Assembly: GCF_022096995.1 (NCBI RefSeq)
Contig: NZ_JACXGQ010000010.1
Location: 1 to 64,000, forward strand
Source of the DNA: Yoonia sp. I 8.24
GTDB lineage: Bacteria > Pseudomonadota > Alphaproteobacteria > Rhodobacterales > Rhodobacteraceae
Direction of reading: 5' to 3'
Length of the DNA: 64,000 bases
Below are positions 1-7,290 of the stretch, piece by piece. The position numbers and the translations under genes were made by a program. The first letter of the stretch is position 1, and every line of letters begins with the position of its first letter. The notes beneath the pieces are model-generated. The model did no database searches. It was given only the letters and a program-made list of their open reading frames with translations, and had not been told where the DNA came from.

Positions 1-1
1 C

Positions 2-139
2 TCACAAACAATCACCACCGCGATTCACATAAATCACACCCTCCCGCACCAAAATTCCCAGAAACGCACCCAAAAAAACCAAAAATCCCAGCCAATAGGC
101 CGGGATTATTGATTCTTGGTCCAACTTTCGCGCCCTCAA
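2..139 (-). CDS. Possible 45-residue single-span membrane protein
   Basis: A short open frame directly follows the Mur-ligase-like gene on the same strand. A TTG at 139 overlaps the upstream stop codon as TTGA, an arrangement typical of translational coupling, and an AGGA stretch lies about nine bases before it. The predicted peptide has a charged start, then a hydrophobic stretch rich in Leu, Phe and Gly that could cross the membrane once, and a short polar tail ending in Cys-Leu. A second TTG at 124 could also start it. I recognise no family. The case rests on position, coupling and hydrophobicity only. Confidence 0.35.
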   Translation of the reverse strand: MRARKLDQESIIPAYWLGFLVFLGAFLGILVREGVIYVNRGGDCL

Positions 140-1713
140 AGGAATCGCTGTTCCTCTAAGAGATCAGGAAGGTCGTTTTCATAAAGCACAACATCCTGCG
201 CCGTTATGTCTGCGTCGATCTTGGCGCGTGCCTCATAAAAGGACGCCACTTCGATTACATTCACACGGCCGCTATCCAGCCCATCCGCAAAGGCACGAAT
301 GCGACTTGGGTTCACTATATATATAGTGTCGCAAAATTCATTGCAGGTTTGTGCGAGCCGCGCGTGCACCGCGTCATGTTCCATCCCAAGTTCCGCGACG
401 CCCGGCGTGACCAAGATAGCACGCCCCCCGCGTTCCTTTGCAAGGTCATGCAATGTGGCGACCGCAGACTTAAAGCCCAGCTCGTTCGCATTATATGCAT
501 CATCAAGGACCAGTGGCGCGCCGAGGCTTTCGACTTTTTGGAGGCGGTGCGGGATTTGCGAGACAGTTTTGGTGAAATAGGGCAGATCACCCAGCAACCC
601 CGGATCAACATGTAATGTCAGCACAACAGCCAAAGCCGCGTTCATCACGTTATGATCACCAAGCAGTGGCAATTCAAAACTGACACCGCCATGTGCGCCA
701 TCGGCCCAATGCAGACCAATTGTCCAACCACCGCCTGCGGCAGGCTGTGCATTCACGATTACATCAGCGTTTTCGGCGGCGACCGTGATAACCTGTGCAC
801 CGTATTTTTCCTTCAGCGCTGCAAACGGCGCGTGGCGCAACACCTCGGCATTGATCACAGCAGTGCCGCCGTTGCCACAAACATAAGCAACCAGTTCCGA
901 TTTCGCGCGCGCAATCGCATCAATACTGCCAAAGCGTTCAGTATGCGCATCGCCTACTGCCGTCACGATACCCAGTTTGGGCTGCGCAAAATCGCAGAGT
1001 CGGTCAATCGAGCCTTCGCCATATGCCCCCATCTCGGCGATGAAGTATTTATGCGACCATTGCAGACGCCCGCGAATATGACGGGTCAGCCCCAAGACAG
1101 TGTTAATACTGCCGCGGCTATAAAAGACGGGTGCAGAGCCTTCGAGGATTTCGGCCAGGATATGTTTCACCGTGGTTTTGCCAAAGCTGCCGGTGATCCC
1201 AATCCGCTGCGGATCCATCCGAGCCAGTTTCTCGCGCGCCTCTACTATATACTTGTCATTGATGCGCTGCTGGAAAGGGGTCAGCACTTGGTTCGCGGCG
1301 ATCAATGCAAATGGGGCCAGCTGAATGGCGACCACCGCAAAAATGATCCAGTAAAAGCTGATTAGAAGCGGCAAGATCAGGAACCCACCCGCAAGCAGGT
1401 AAATTCGCCGCGCCCGCTCGGTCATCGCCAGAGGTTTCTTAAAACGATACTGGTTTTCCGACCACGCGATCACCCCCAGCGCGCCAGCCGCGATCAAAAG
1501 CACAACGGAGGGGGCATTCAACAGCATCAGTCCAAAGGCGACCAGAATGACCACGCTTGCGCGGACATCATAGAGGCGCACCGTTTGCAGGGCACCCACA
1601 TAGCGCGCGCCGTCGTATTCCTCTTGCTGGAAATAGGCGAGCAAAGTGCCCAAGCGGACCTTCAGCAAATACCCCAAAGCCCCAAGAAATATCAGTTTCA
1701 CGAGAATAATCAT
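136..1713 (-). CDS. Membrane-anchored Mur ligase family protein (MurF-like)
   Basis: This 525-residue protein has about four hydrophobic helices in its first 145 residues, then a Mur-ligase catalytic core. The ATP-binding loop GITGSFGKTT is at residues 172-181. Further Mur-type features follow, including an acidic AEMGAYGEGSI segment and the substrate-loop motif DDAYNAN. Mur ligases add amino acids or dipeptides to a carboxylate using ATP. Classical MurF is soluble and lies in the dcw cluster, so this is probably a paralogue acting at the membrane on an unknown acceptor. Its start overlaps the stop of the upstream alpha/beta hydrolase by four bases (ATGA), indicating co-translation. A Ddl-like ligase lies divergently next door. 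Family assignment is secure; substrate is unknown. Confidence 0.85.
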   Translation of the reverse strand: MIILVKLIFLGALGYLLKVRLGTLLAYFQQEEYDGARYVGALQTVRLYDVRASVVILVAFGLMLLNAPSVVLLIAAGALGVIAWSENQYRFKKPLAMTERARRIYLLAGGFLILPLLISFYWIIFAVVAIQLAPFALIAANQVLTPFQQRINDKYIVEAREKLARMDPQRIGITGSFGKTTVKHILAEILEGSAPVFYSRGSINTVLGLTRHIRGRLQWSHKYFIAEMGAYGEGSIDRLCDFAQPKLGIVTAVGDAHTERFGSIDAIARAKSELVAYVCGNGGTAVINAEVLRHAPFAALKEKYGAQVITVAAENADVIVNAQPAAGGGWTIGLHWADGAHGGVSFELPLLGDHNVMNAALAVVLTLHVDPGLLGDLPYFTKTVSQIPHRLQKVESLGAPLVLDDAYNANELGFKSAVATLHDLAKERGGRAILVTPGVAELGMEHDAVHARLAQTCNEFCDTIYIVNPSRIRAFADGLDSGRVNVIEVASFYEARAKIDADITAQDVVLYENDLPDLLEEQRFL

Positions 1714-2477
1714 GTACGGGCCTCGGTCAGGATGTCTTTGATCACGTTAGCGATCTGGTGGCGGCCACGGGTGAGGATCGACAGATGATCAAACGCGGGA
1801 CACTCTATATAGACGGAATTCGGAATATGCGCATGTAGCACCCGCCCTTCGGCAGGTGGGGTGGCAGTATCCTTACCGCCGTAAATCAGATGGGTTGGGG
1901 CGATAATGCGGCCAACCTCATTTGTTTGGTCTTCTTTGACAGTCTGCAAAAAGATGTCACGCATACCAATCTCGCGACTATGTATATAGTCAGCGCTGCC
2001 ATAAATCTTTTCAAGCGCGATGATCGCGTCTTCGTCACCGGTGACCTGCGCCTTTTTACGCTTGAACTGGGCGCTGCGCCATTGGCCACGCAATTGCTGC
2101 CATAGCGGGCGGGGCAGTTTCACCCCTGCCCCGGCGGCAACAACCAATTGCGAAATCGGGCTGTTTGTTTGCGCTGCAAGCCGCAGACCGACCCGCGCAC
2201 CGAAACTATGACCGACCCAAATACAATGCCGATCACCGATTTTTTCGATCAGCACATCACGCATATAGTCTGCATAATCAAGCGTATCCCATGCATTATC
2301 AGGGCGTGGGGTGTCGCCAAAGCCCGGCAGATCAAACAAAATGCAGCGCGCTTGCCCCGCGATCAATTCGGCAACAGGCAGGAAATCTTCATGGGTACGC
2401 CCCCAGCCATGGGCAAATACAACAACTGGCCCGTCAGGGTTCCCCAACTCGACGCTTGCGATTGGCTTCATGCGCAT
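1710..2477 (-). CDS. Alpha/beta hydrolase fold protein
   Basis: This 255-residue protein has a complete alpha/beta hydrolase signature: the oxyanion-hole motif HGWG at residues 23-26, nucleophile elbow GHSFG with Ser91, Asp203 in YGGKD and His231 in FDHLS. It therefore probably hydrolyses an ester, thioester or amide, but the sequence does not identify the substrate. No signal peptide is seen, so it is likely cytoplasmic. An AAGGTGA ribosome-binding site precedes the ATG at 2477; a second ATG two codons later is also possible. It is the first gene of a two- or three-gene unit with the Mur-ligase-like gene, which starts within its last four bases. The link suggests the hydrolase acts in the same pathway. 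Confidence 0.85.
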   Translation of the reverse strand: MRMKPIASVELGNPDGPVVVFAHGWGRTHEDFLPVAELIAGQARCILFDLPGFGDTPRPDNAWDTLDYADYMRDVLIEKIGDRHCIWVGHSFGARVGLRLAAQTNSPISQLVVAAGAGVKLPRPLWQQLRGQWRSAQFKRKKAQVTGDEDAIIALEKIYGSADYIHSREIGMRDIFLQTVKEDQTNEVGRIIAPTHLIYGGKDTATPPAEGRVLHAHIPNSVYIECPAFDHLSILTRGRHQIANVIKDILTEART

Positions 2478-2573
2478 TCACCTTTTATCTTCTTGGCACC
2501 GGTTGTGTGGTGCTTGCCTGCCCGTGCCCCTACAACTATCACTGAGCCAAATGATATTCTAGGACAGTAGACC

Positions 2574-3746
2574 GTGACCAAGCTAAATATCGCAGTTGTC
2601 TTTGGCGGCCCCACCCAAGAACATGACGTAAGCGTTGTCAGCGCCCAACAGCTGATGGATGCCGCCGATTTACGCAAACTCAACATCATACCCGTCTATC
2701 TCGATTTCGAGGGCCGGTTTATGCATGGCGACCGTCTGCGTGACTTAGGCGCGTTTCGGCCACGCCCCGGCGGGTTGAAACAGATCGATTTTGCTTGGGG
2801 CGATAATGGCCCCTGCCTGCGCCATATGGATGGCAGCGATTTTCAAAATATCGACTGCGTTCTGCCGGTGTTCCACGGGCCTTACGGCGAAGATGGCCGC
2901 ATCCAAGGCATGATGGAACTGCTTGGCATTCCTGTCACAGGGTTTAATGCCACAAATTCCGCCATCGCCATGCGCAAAGACGCGACCAAGGCGATTGTGA
3001 AAACCGTGGGCGTCAATGTCGTGGACCACGTGGTCGCGAACCACGACACGCTGCAAAACCCCGAAGCGTTCTGCCAAAAAGTCGCCCAAGAGATCGGCTA
3101 CCCCGCGATTGTGAAACCCGCCAACCTTGGGTCCAGCATTGGCGTTGGGATTGCCACTGACGACGAAACGCTCATCGCGCTTAGTCAGGCCGTGCTGCGC
3201 CAAGATGGGTTCGCGCTGGTAGAACCCAAGGTGCAAAACCTTGTGGAATATAACATCGCTCTGACCTACCGCGACGGGCAAATTTATCATTCCGCGATCG
3301 AGCGCCCCAAATCATCGGCCGACTTGCTGGACTTTAAAGAAAAATATCTGGCCTCTGGTGACGGCGGCCCGCCTAAAAAAGGCGGCAAGTTGGGCAATGG
3401 GCCGGTGCCTTCGCAAGGCATGCTGTCACTGACCCGCGATATTAACCCGGATATTCCAGCGGGGCTGCAAGCACGCATCTATGAATACGCATCCGCCGCG
3501 TTTTCGGTTCTAGGGCTGCGCGGCGCACCGCGCATCGATTTCATGGTCGACGATCAAACAGGCGAGCTGTGGTTCAACGAAATTAACCCGATCCCCGGAT
3601 CATATGGGTTTTTCTTATGGGAAGCCGCCGATCCGCCGTTGTTGTTTTCCGAACTGATCCAACACCTTGTCGAAGAAGCGATCAAAGACAGCTTAAAATC
3701 ATTCGATGATCCGGTGCCCCAAGGCGCGCATCTACTTCCGCGCTAG
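2574..3746 (+). CDS. D-alanine--D-alanine ligase family protein (ATP-grasp)
   Basis: The 390-residue product has the Ddl motifs in order: FGGPTQEHDVS (10-20), HGPYGEDGRIQG (101-112), KPANLGSSIGV (181-191), the Lys257-Tyr258 pair and NEINPIPG (335-342). Ddl enzymes join two D-alanines using ATP for peptidoglycan precursors. This copy is longer than typical Ddl (about 300-370 residues). The extra length is partly a Gly/Lys-rich segment after Tyr258, in the position of the loop that closes over the acceptor, so the second substrate may differ from D-Ala. The start is GTG with an AGGACAG site upstream. It is divergent from the hydrolase/Mur-ligase pair, with 96 bp between starts. It may be a second, specialised ligase. 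Confidence 0.85.
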   Translation: MTKLNIAVVFGGPTQEHDVSVVSAQQLMDAADLRKLNIIPVYLDFEGRFMHGDRLRDLGAFRPRPGGLKQIDFAWGDNGPCLRHMDGSDFQNIDCVLPVFHGPYGEDGRIQGMMELLGIPVTGFNATNSAIAMRKDATKAIVKTVGVNVVDHVVANHDTLQNPEAFCQKVAQEIGYPAIVKPANLGSSIGVGIATDDETLIALSQAVLRQDGFALVEPKVQNLVEYNIALTYRDGQIYHSAIERPKSSADLLDFKEKYLASGDGGPPKKGGKLGNGPVPSQGMLSLTRDINPDIPAGLQARIYEYASAAFSVLGLRGAPRIDFMVDDQTGELWFNEINPIPGSYGFFLWEAADPPLLFSELIQHLVEEAIKDSLKSFDDPVPQGAHLLPR

Positions 3747-4229
3747 ATCGAAATAATGAAACCCATCGTGAAAGCTGTCGCCGTCAAAGGTCGACAGTTT
3801 TTTGCGGTTTTTGTCGGCGGTGCAAGACACATGCACCCAGCCGTATTCGCCGCAACGCGGATCAAACTTTTCGAGGATAATTTCATCAAAATCCGTATTC
3901 TTAGCCAACCAAAATGCCAGTGTATCATTGGCAATCCCACCCATCATGATATCTGCGGCCTCACCATATAGATGTTGCGACTGTGGCAAGCCGCCAATCT
4001 CGACATTCAGTTTTGGGCAACGATAGCCGCTGGTCACAAATAGCGGCAGATCAAAATGGGTGATCGCGGGCTGCAAAACCTCTTTGCATAGCCGGGTCAG
4101 GTTTGTGATGACGGCGGCATCTTGCGGTAGGTTATTAATCTTCAGTTCAGCCGCAGTATCACTATGACACAGCGTAAACAGATCAATATCTACGCTGAGC
4201 ATCGGGTTCAGCGGGTTGGTCTTATACAT
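3732..4229 (-). CDS. M15-type (D,D-carboxypeptidase-like) peptidase
   Basis: This 165-residue protein matches the small zinc peptidases of the M15 group. It has SGYRCPKLN (67-75), SQHLYGEAADI with His86 and Asp93, Glu120, and WVHVS with His133. The two histidines and the aspartate are the expected zinc ligands. Such enzymes cleave peptidoglycan stem peptides and are common in phage endolysins and in bacterial cell-wall turnover. No clear signal peptide is present, so export is not evident. It is convergent with the Ddl-like gene and the two coding ends overlap by 15 bp. No other phage genes are nearby. The family call is firm; the physiological substrate is inferred. Confidence 0.8.
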   Translation of the reverse strand: MYKTNPLNPMLSVDIDLFTLCHSDTAAELKINNLPQDAAVITNLTRLCKEVLQPAITHFDLPLFVTSGYRCPKLNVEIGGLPQSQHLYGEAADIMMGGIANDTLAFWLAKNTDFDEIILEKFDPRCGEYGWVHVSCTADKNRKKLSTFDGDSFHDGFHYFDLARK

Positions 4230-4284
4230 CGCGATTTGTCCTATGGCTTACGCGCAGCATAGCGGGCGGGCCATCGTGGGCAAG

Positions 4285-5391
4285 TCAGCGTGTGCCAAAG
4301 TAATCTTGCTGAATGTTCTGCCAGATTGGGTCATCCAAGATGGTCAGCAATGTGAGATTGATCGGTTCGCGCAGCGCACTATTTGGTGGCAAGGCAACAG
4401 CGTAGCGGTTCGGCGCAACGGTCAAAGGGGCTAGCTTCACACCCGTCAAAATCCGATCATTCACCAAATACCGCAAAACCGCATCATCATGCATAAAGGC
4501 GTCAATCGCACCTTCGTCAATATCACGCTGCACCTGAGAAAACGCACGCATCGATTTTACGGTGATACCCGCCTCATCGGTCCATGCGGCTGCTTCGCTT
4601 TGGCTAATCACCGCAATGCTACGGGTTTCAAGATCGGCAACGGTGTTCAGCTCTGGCTCAAGCGCCTGCAAGGTCAGGCTTGACGTGATAATCGCTGTGA
4701 AACTGGAAATAATCGTAACCCCGACAAACATCAGCAGCAGCACGAACAACTGCCCAAACCGGGACCGCAGTTCAAACGGGTTGCCCTGCCCCTGAAACAC
4801 CAAAAGCGCGGACCATATCAGCGCCCGGTAAAGTCCCGAAAGCGGCCCTTGCGTGAAAAATTCATTGCCGCTGCGTCGCTCCATCCACCAATAGATCAAC
4901 GCAACAAAGACCATAAAGCCAAGAAGGCCCGCGACAATCATCAAGATATTGGAGTGGAAAATACGCCCAAGAAGAACTGCAAAATTAGCGCCCCTGCTCC
5001 GATCAGGCACGATTAACCCAAGCGAGGCTTCGAAATAGGGAAATGCAAAATCAACGATCTGTTCGTGCGCAACGTTCAGCGGCAGATTCGACAGCGCCAA
5101 ATCCACGTGCCCCGCAGAAGTTGCCAGAACGAGTTCGGCGTTGGTGCCGAATTCCACATAAGAATAATCAGACGGCCCTAACCCCAAGCAACCCGCAATA
5201 AGTTCCCAAAAATCAACCGAAAGCCCTTCGGGCGCATCTTTTGATCCCATCACAAATGGCGGCGCAAATTTGGTCCCGATAATCAGCGGCCCATCTGAGA
5301 CATCCACCGCGACATCCGGGCAATGCTGCTGTGCCACCGCAGGCCCTACGGTGACCATGAACGCGGCGCAAATCGCAAAAATCCATTTCAT
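4285..5391 (-). CDS. Ionotropic glutamate receptor-like channel (GluR0 topology)
   Basis: The 368-residue product begins with a signal peptide ending near residue 20 (AVA). A type-3 solute-binding lobe (about 33-130) is interrupted by a pore module: helix 147-169, re-entrant pore segment about 184-205, and helix 212-238 ending in SSFTAIITSS. The second binding lobe follows (about 246-335) and there is no fourth helix. This is the topology of prokaryotic glutamate receptor GluR0. The pore lacks the potassium filter TVGYG and reads LVFQGQG. The usual carboxylate-binding Arg of the first lobe appears to be His109. The ATG at 5391 overlaps the preceding HAD stop (ATGA) and gives the better signal peptide; an ATG at 5403 is an alternative. 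Ligand and ion are unknown. Confidence 0.8.
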   Translation of the reverse strand: MKWIFAICAAFMVTVGPAVAQQHCPDVAVDVSDGPLIIGTKFAPPFVMGSKDAPEGLSVDFWELIAGCLGLGPSDYSYVEFGTNAELVLATSAGHVDLALSNLPLNVAHEQIVDFAFPYFEASLGLIVPDRSRGANFAVLLGRIFHSNILMIVAGLLGFMVFVALIYWWMERRSGNEFFTQGPLSGLYRALIWSALLVFQGQGNPFELRSRFGQLFVLLLMFVGVTIISSFTAIITSSLTLQALEPELNTVADLETRSIAVISQSEAAAWTDEAGITVKSMRAFSQVQRDIDEGAIDAFMHDDAVLRYLVNDRILTGVKLAPLTVAPNRYAVALPPNSALREPINLTLLTILDDPIWQNIQQDYFGTR

Positions 5392-6089
5392 CTTTGGGCC
5401 CATTCTTGTGAAAGCACCATCGGATCAAGCTGCACCTGCGCATCGGCTGGGCTGTCAAACACATAGGTGGGGCCAAGCGCGCAAAGCGTAGATCGCGCTG
5501 TGTAGCCCCAAGCCGCGGCAGCCGTGCGGCACCCAGCAGCTTGACCGCACCGAATATCCGCAGAAGCATCGCCAATAAGAATGAAATCCGACATCGTCAG
5601 TTGATTATCGCGCGCGAACCGCTGGGCCATTTCGGGGGCCGGTTTAGGCGCCCCCACGCGATCGCTCGCATAGACCGCACAAAAATAGTCGCGAATGTGT
5701 AATTGCTCGAGCAGTTCAATAGTGCGCTCGTAATCCTTGCCCGTCGCAATACCCATCAGCAAACCTTTACCGTGCGCCCATGAAAGCAGATCGACCGCGC
5801 CATCGTAAAGCCGCACATTGGGGGCTAGTTTACGACTGTGTTTGCGAAACGGCTCGAACATGTCGTGCGAAAGCCCAAGGTTCCGCATAATTTGCGGAAA
5901 TCCCATACCAAGATAGTTTTGATACTCCGCGAATAACGCCTCATGCGGCATGGTTCGGTTTGGATAAACCTCCTCCAGCGCCGCGAAAAACGCGCGCTTC
6001 ATCACAGGAAGACTGTTTATCAGCACCCCGTCAAAATCAAAAAGCAGGGCTTTCAAATGCATCGGTGGGATCGGGTCAAGCGCGCTCAT
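5388..6089 (-). CDS. HAD-superfamily phosphatase-like hydrolase
   Basis: This 233-residue protein carries the haloacid dehalogenase motifs: FDFDGVL with nucleophile Asp18 and Asp20, GIATGKDYERT near the middle (motif II/III region), and IGDASADIRCGQAAG (motif IV). The size and cap arrangement resemble phosphoglycolate phosphatase-type enzymes, which dephosphorylate small metabolites, but the substrate cannot be read from the sequence. Its start overlaps the stop of the periplasmic-binding-like gene by four bases, and its stop overlaps the start of the glutamate-receptor-like gene by four bases. It is therefore embedded in a transport/sensing operon, which is an unusual setting for a cytoplasmic phosphatase. 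Confidence 0.85.
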   Translation of the reverse strand: MSALDPIPPMHLKALLFDFDGVLINSLPVMKRAFFAALEEVYPNRTMPHEALFAEYQNYLGMGFPQIMRNLGLSHDMFEPFRKHSRKLAPNVRLYDGAVDLLSWAHGKGLLMGIATGKDYERTIELLEQLHIRDYFCAVYASDRVGAPKPAPEMAQRFARDNQLTMSDFILIGDASADIRCGQAAGCRTAAAAWGYTARSTLCALGPTYVFDSPADAQVQLDPMVLSQEWAQR

Positions 6090-7282
6090 TCACTGTCTCC
6101 ATCTTGTACGACATAAAGTTGGGCAACGACGGGCACAAAGCTTCCAATTTCACGGCTAAATGCCTCGTAAATTGCGGGCAGTATCAAACCGCGCTTGCGA
6201 ACCAGGCTTTGGTTCATTCCAATCAAGAATTGCTGGGCGTCGCGTTGCGGCCGCGCTGTTGCGCCATTCAAAGCCGCCAAAGCAAGCTCCATCGCGACCT
6301 CTCCTTGTTCTGATCCCGCGATTGCCACGGTCATCATGCCGCCATCCGCCACAAATCGGGTGTTCACCCCTAACACCGGCAAATTCGCATGCAATTCGGT
6401 CCATGCGATCAGATCTTCTGCTGCGACTGGCTGACCATTCGCGTCCGACACGTTTTGATAGTTCGCGATCAACAGCATTAGATCACGCTCATTTGCCAGT
6501 GCGACAGCATCCTCCCATTCTGCAATACTGGCAGCATTGACTGGCGGCTCAGCGACGAAGGGCGACCAATCTTCCGCCCGGTAATTTTGATTTTCTGTGA
6601 TCGCCGTCGGGGAGGCGTCGTTAAGCATCATGATTCCCGCCACATCGCCCGGATATGCCTGTTCAAGCGAGATAAGCGTTTCGATCAAAGCGGCGTAATT
6701 TTTACGTTCAAAAATGCCCGATACATTGCTTGCCTGATCGTAACCGTAATGCGCAACGCTGCCGTTGACCCCCGCAAAAACAAGCTCGGGCAGTGGCGTG
6801 TCGCCCGGATCATCAAGCCCAAAGAAATCGAGTGCTGGCGTGGCACAGCGCCCGCCGGAAATCCAATCGTTCAAGTCTTGAGCCAAGGCGTAACGGTCCG
6901 CGGTTTCGTCCAGCATTAGCTGGTTAAATCCAACGAGGGCCTGCGCAAGATCATCAACCAAAATGATGACTTCTGGCTTCCAATCATCTAGCGTAAACCG
7001 CACTTCGGCCGCTGCGTTTTTATAGAAATTGCAATCCGGGTGATTGCGCAAATTCATATAGTGGGTGCGCACGTTAAGCCGCGGGCCATCCGATGCTTGG
7101 GCGGCCCCAATGGCACGGCGAATGCCACCATCCACATCGTTCACCCATGCAAGGTCGTTGTTATAGGAATGCACGACCAATATTTTGGCCTGCTCACTGT
7201 TTTGCGTCAGCACGAGCCGCCCAACCACAACCAGTAGGGCTGCAATCACGACGTATTTTGCAACGGCGAAGAATTGTTTCAT
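6086..7282 (-). CDS. Periplasmic binding-protein-like protein (ABC_sub_bind type)
   Basis: The 398-residue product starts with a hydrophobic N-terminal segment (about residues 5-27), a signal anchor or uncleaved signal. It continues as a two-domain protein of periplasmic-binding-protein fold, opening with KILVVHSYNNDLAWVND and later LVFAGVNGS and MMLNDASPTA. This resembles the ABC_sub_bind group, whose members serve ABC importers or the sensor part of histidine kinases. No ABC ATPase or kinase is encoded here. I chose the ATG at 7282, eight bases after the permease stop, over the ATG at 7345, which would run inside the permease gene. Ligand unknown. Confidence 0.7.
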   Translation of the reverse strand: MKQFFAVAKYVVIAALLVVVGRLVLTQNSEQAKILVVHSYNNDLAWVNDVDGGIRRAIGAAQASDGPRLNVRTHYMNLRNHPDCNFYKNAAAEVRFTLDDWKPEVIILVDDLAQALVGFNQLMLDETADRYALAQDLNDWISGGRCATPALDFFGLDDPGDTPLPELVFAGVNGSVAHYGYDQASNVSGIFERKNYAALIETLISLEQAYPGDVAGIMMLNDASPTAITENQNYRAEDWSPFVAEPPVNAASIAEWEDAVALANERDLMLLIANYQNVSDANGQPVAAEDLIAWTELHANLPVLGVNTRFVADGGMMTVAIAGSEQGEVAMELALAALNGATARPQRDAQQFLIGMNQSLVRKRGLILPAIYEAFSREIGSFVPVVAQLYVVQDGDSE

Positions 7283-7290
7283 CGGGGCCT

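Noticed and set aside
652..1365. 237-residue open frame on the plus strand
   Set aside because: It is antisense to the Mur-ligase-like gene, which has clear catalytic motifs on the other strand.
136..1713. Assignment as the housekeeping MurF
   Set aside because: It has about four N-terminal membrane helices, which MurF lacks, and lies outside a dcw cluster next to a hydrolase, so only the family name is given.
3732..4229. Prophage endolysin and remnant prophage
   Set aside because: M15 peptidases occur in phages, but no other phage gene, integrase or attachment site is nearby.
4285..5391. Plain amino-acid ABC-transporter binding protein
   Set aside because: The binding lobes are split by two membrane helices and a pore segment, which binding proteins never have, and no ABC subunits are adjacent.
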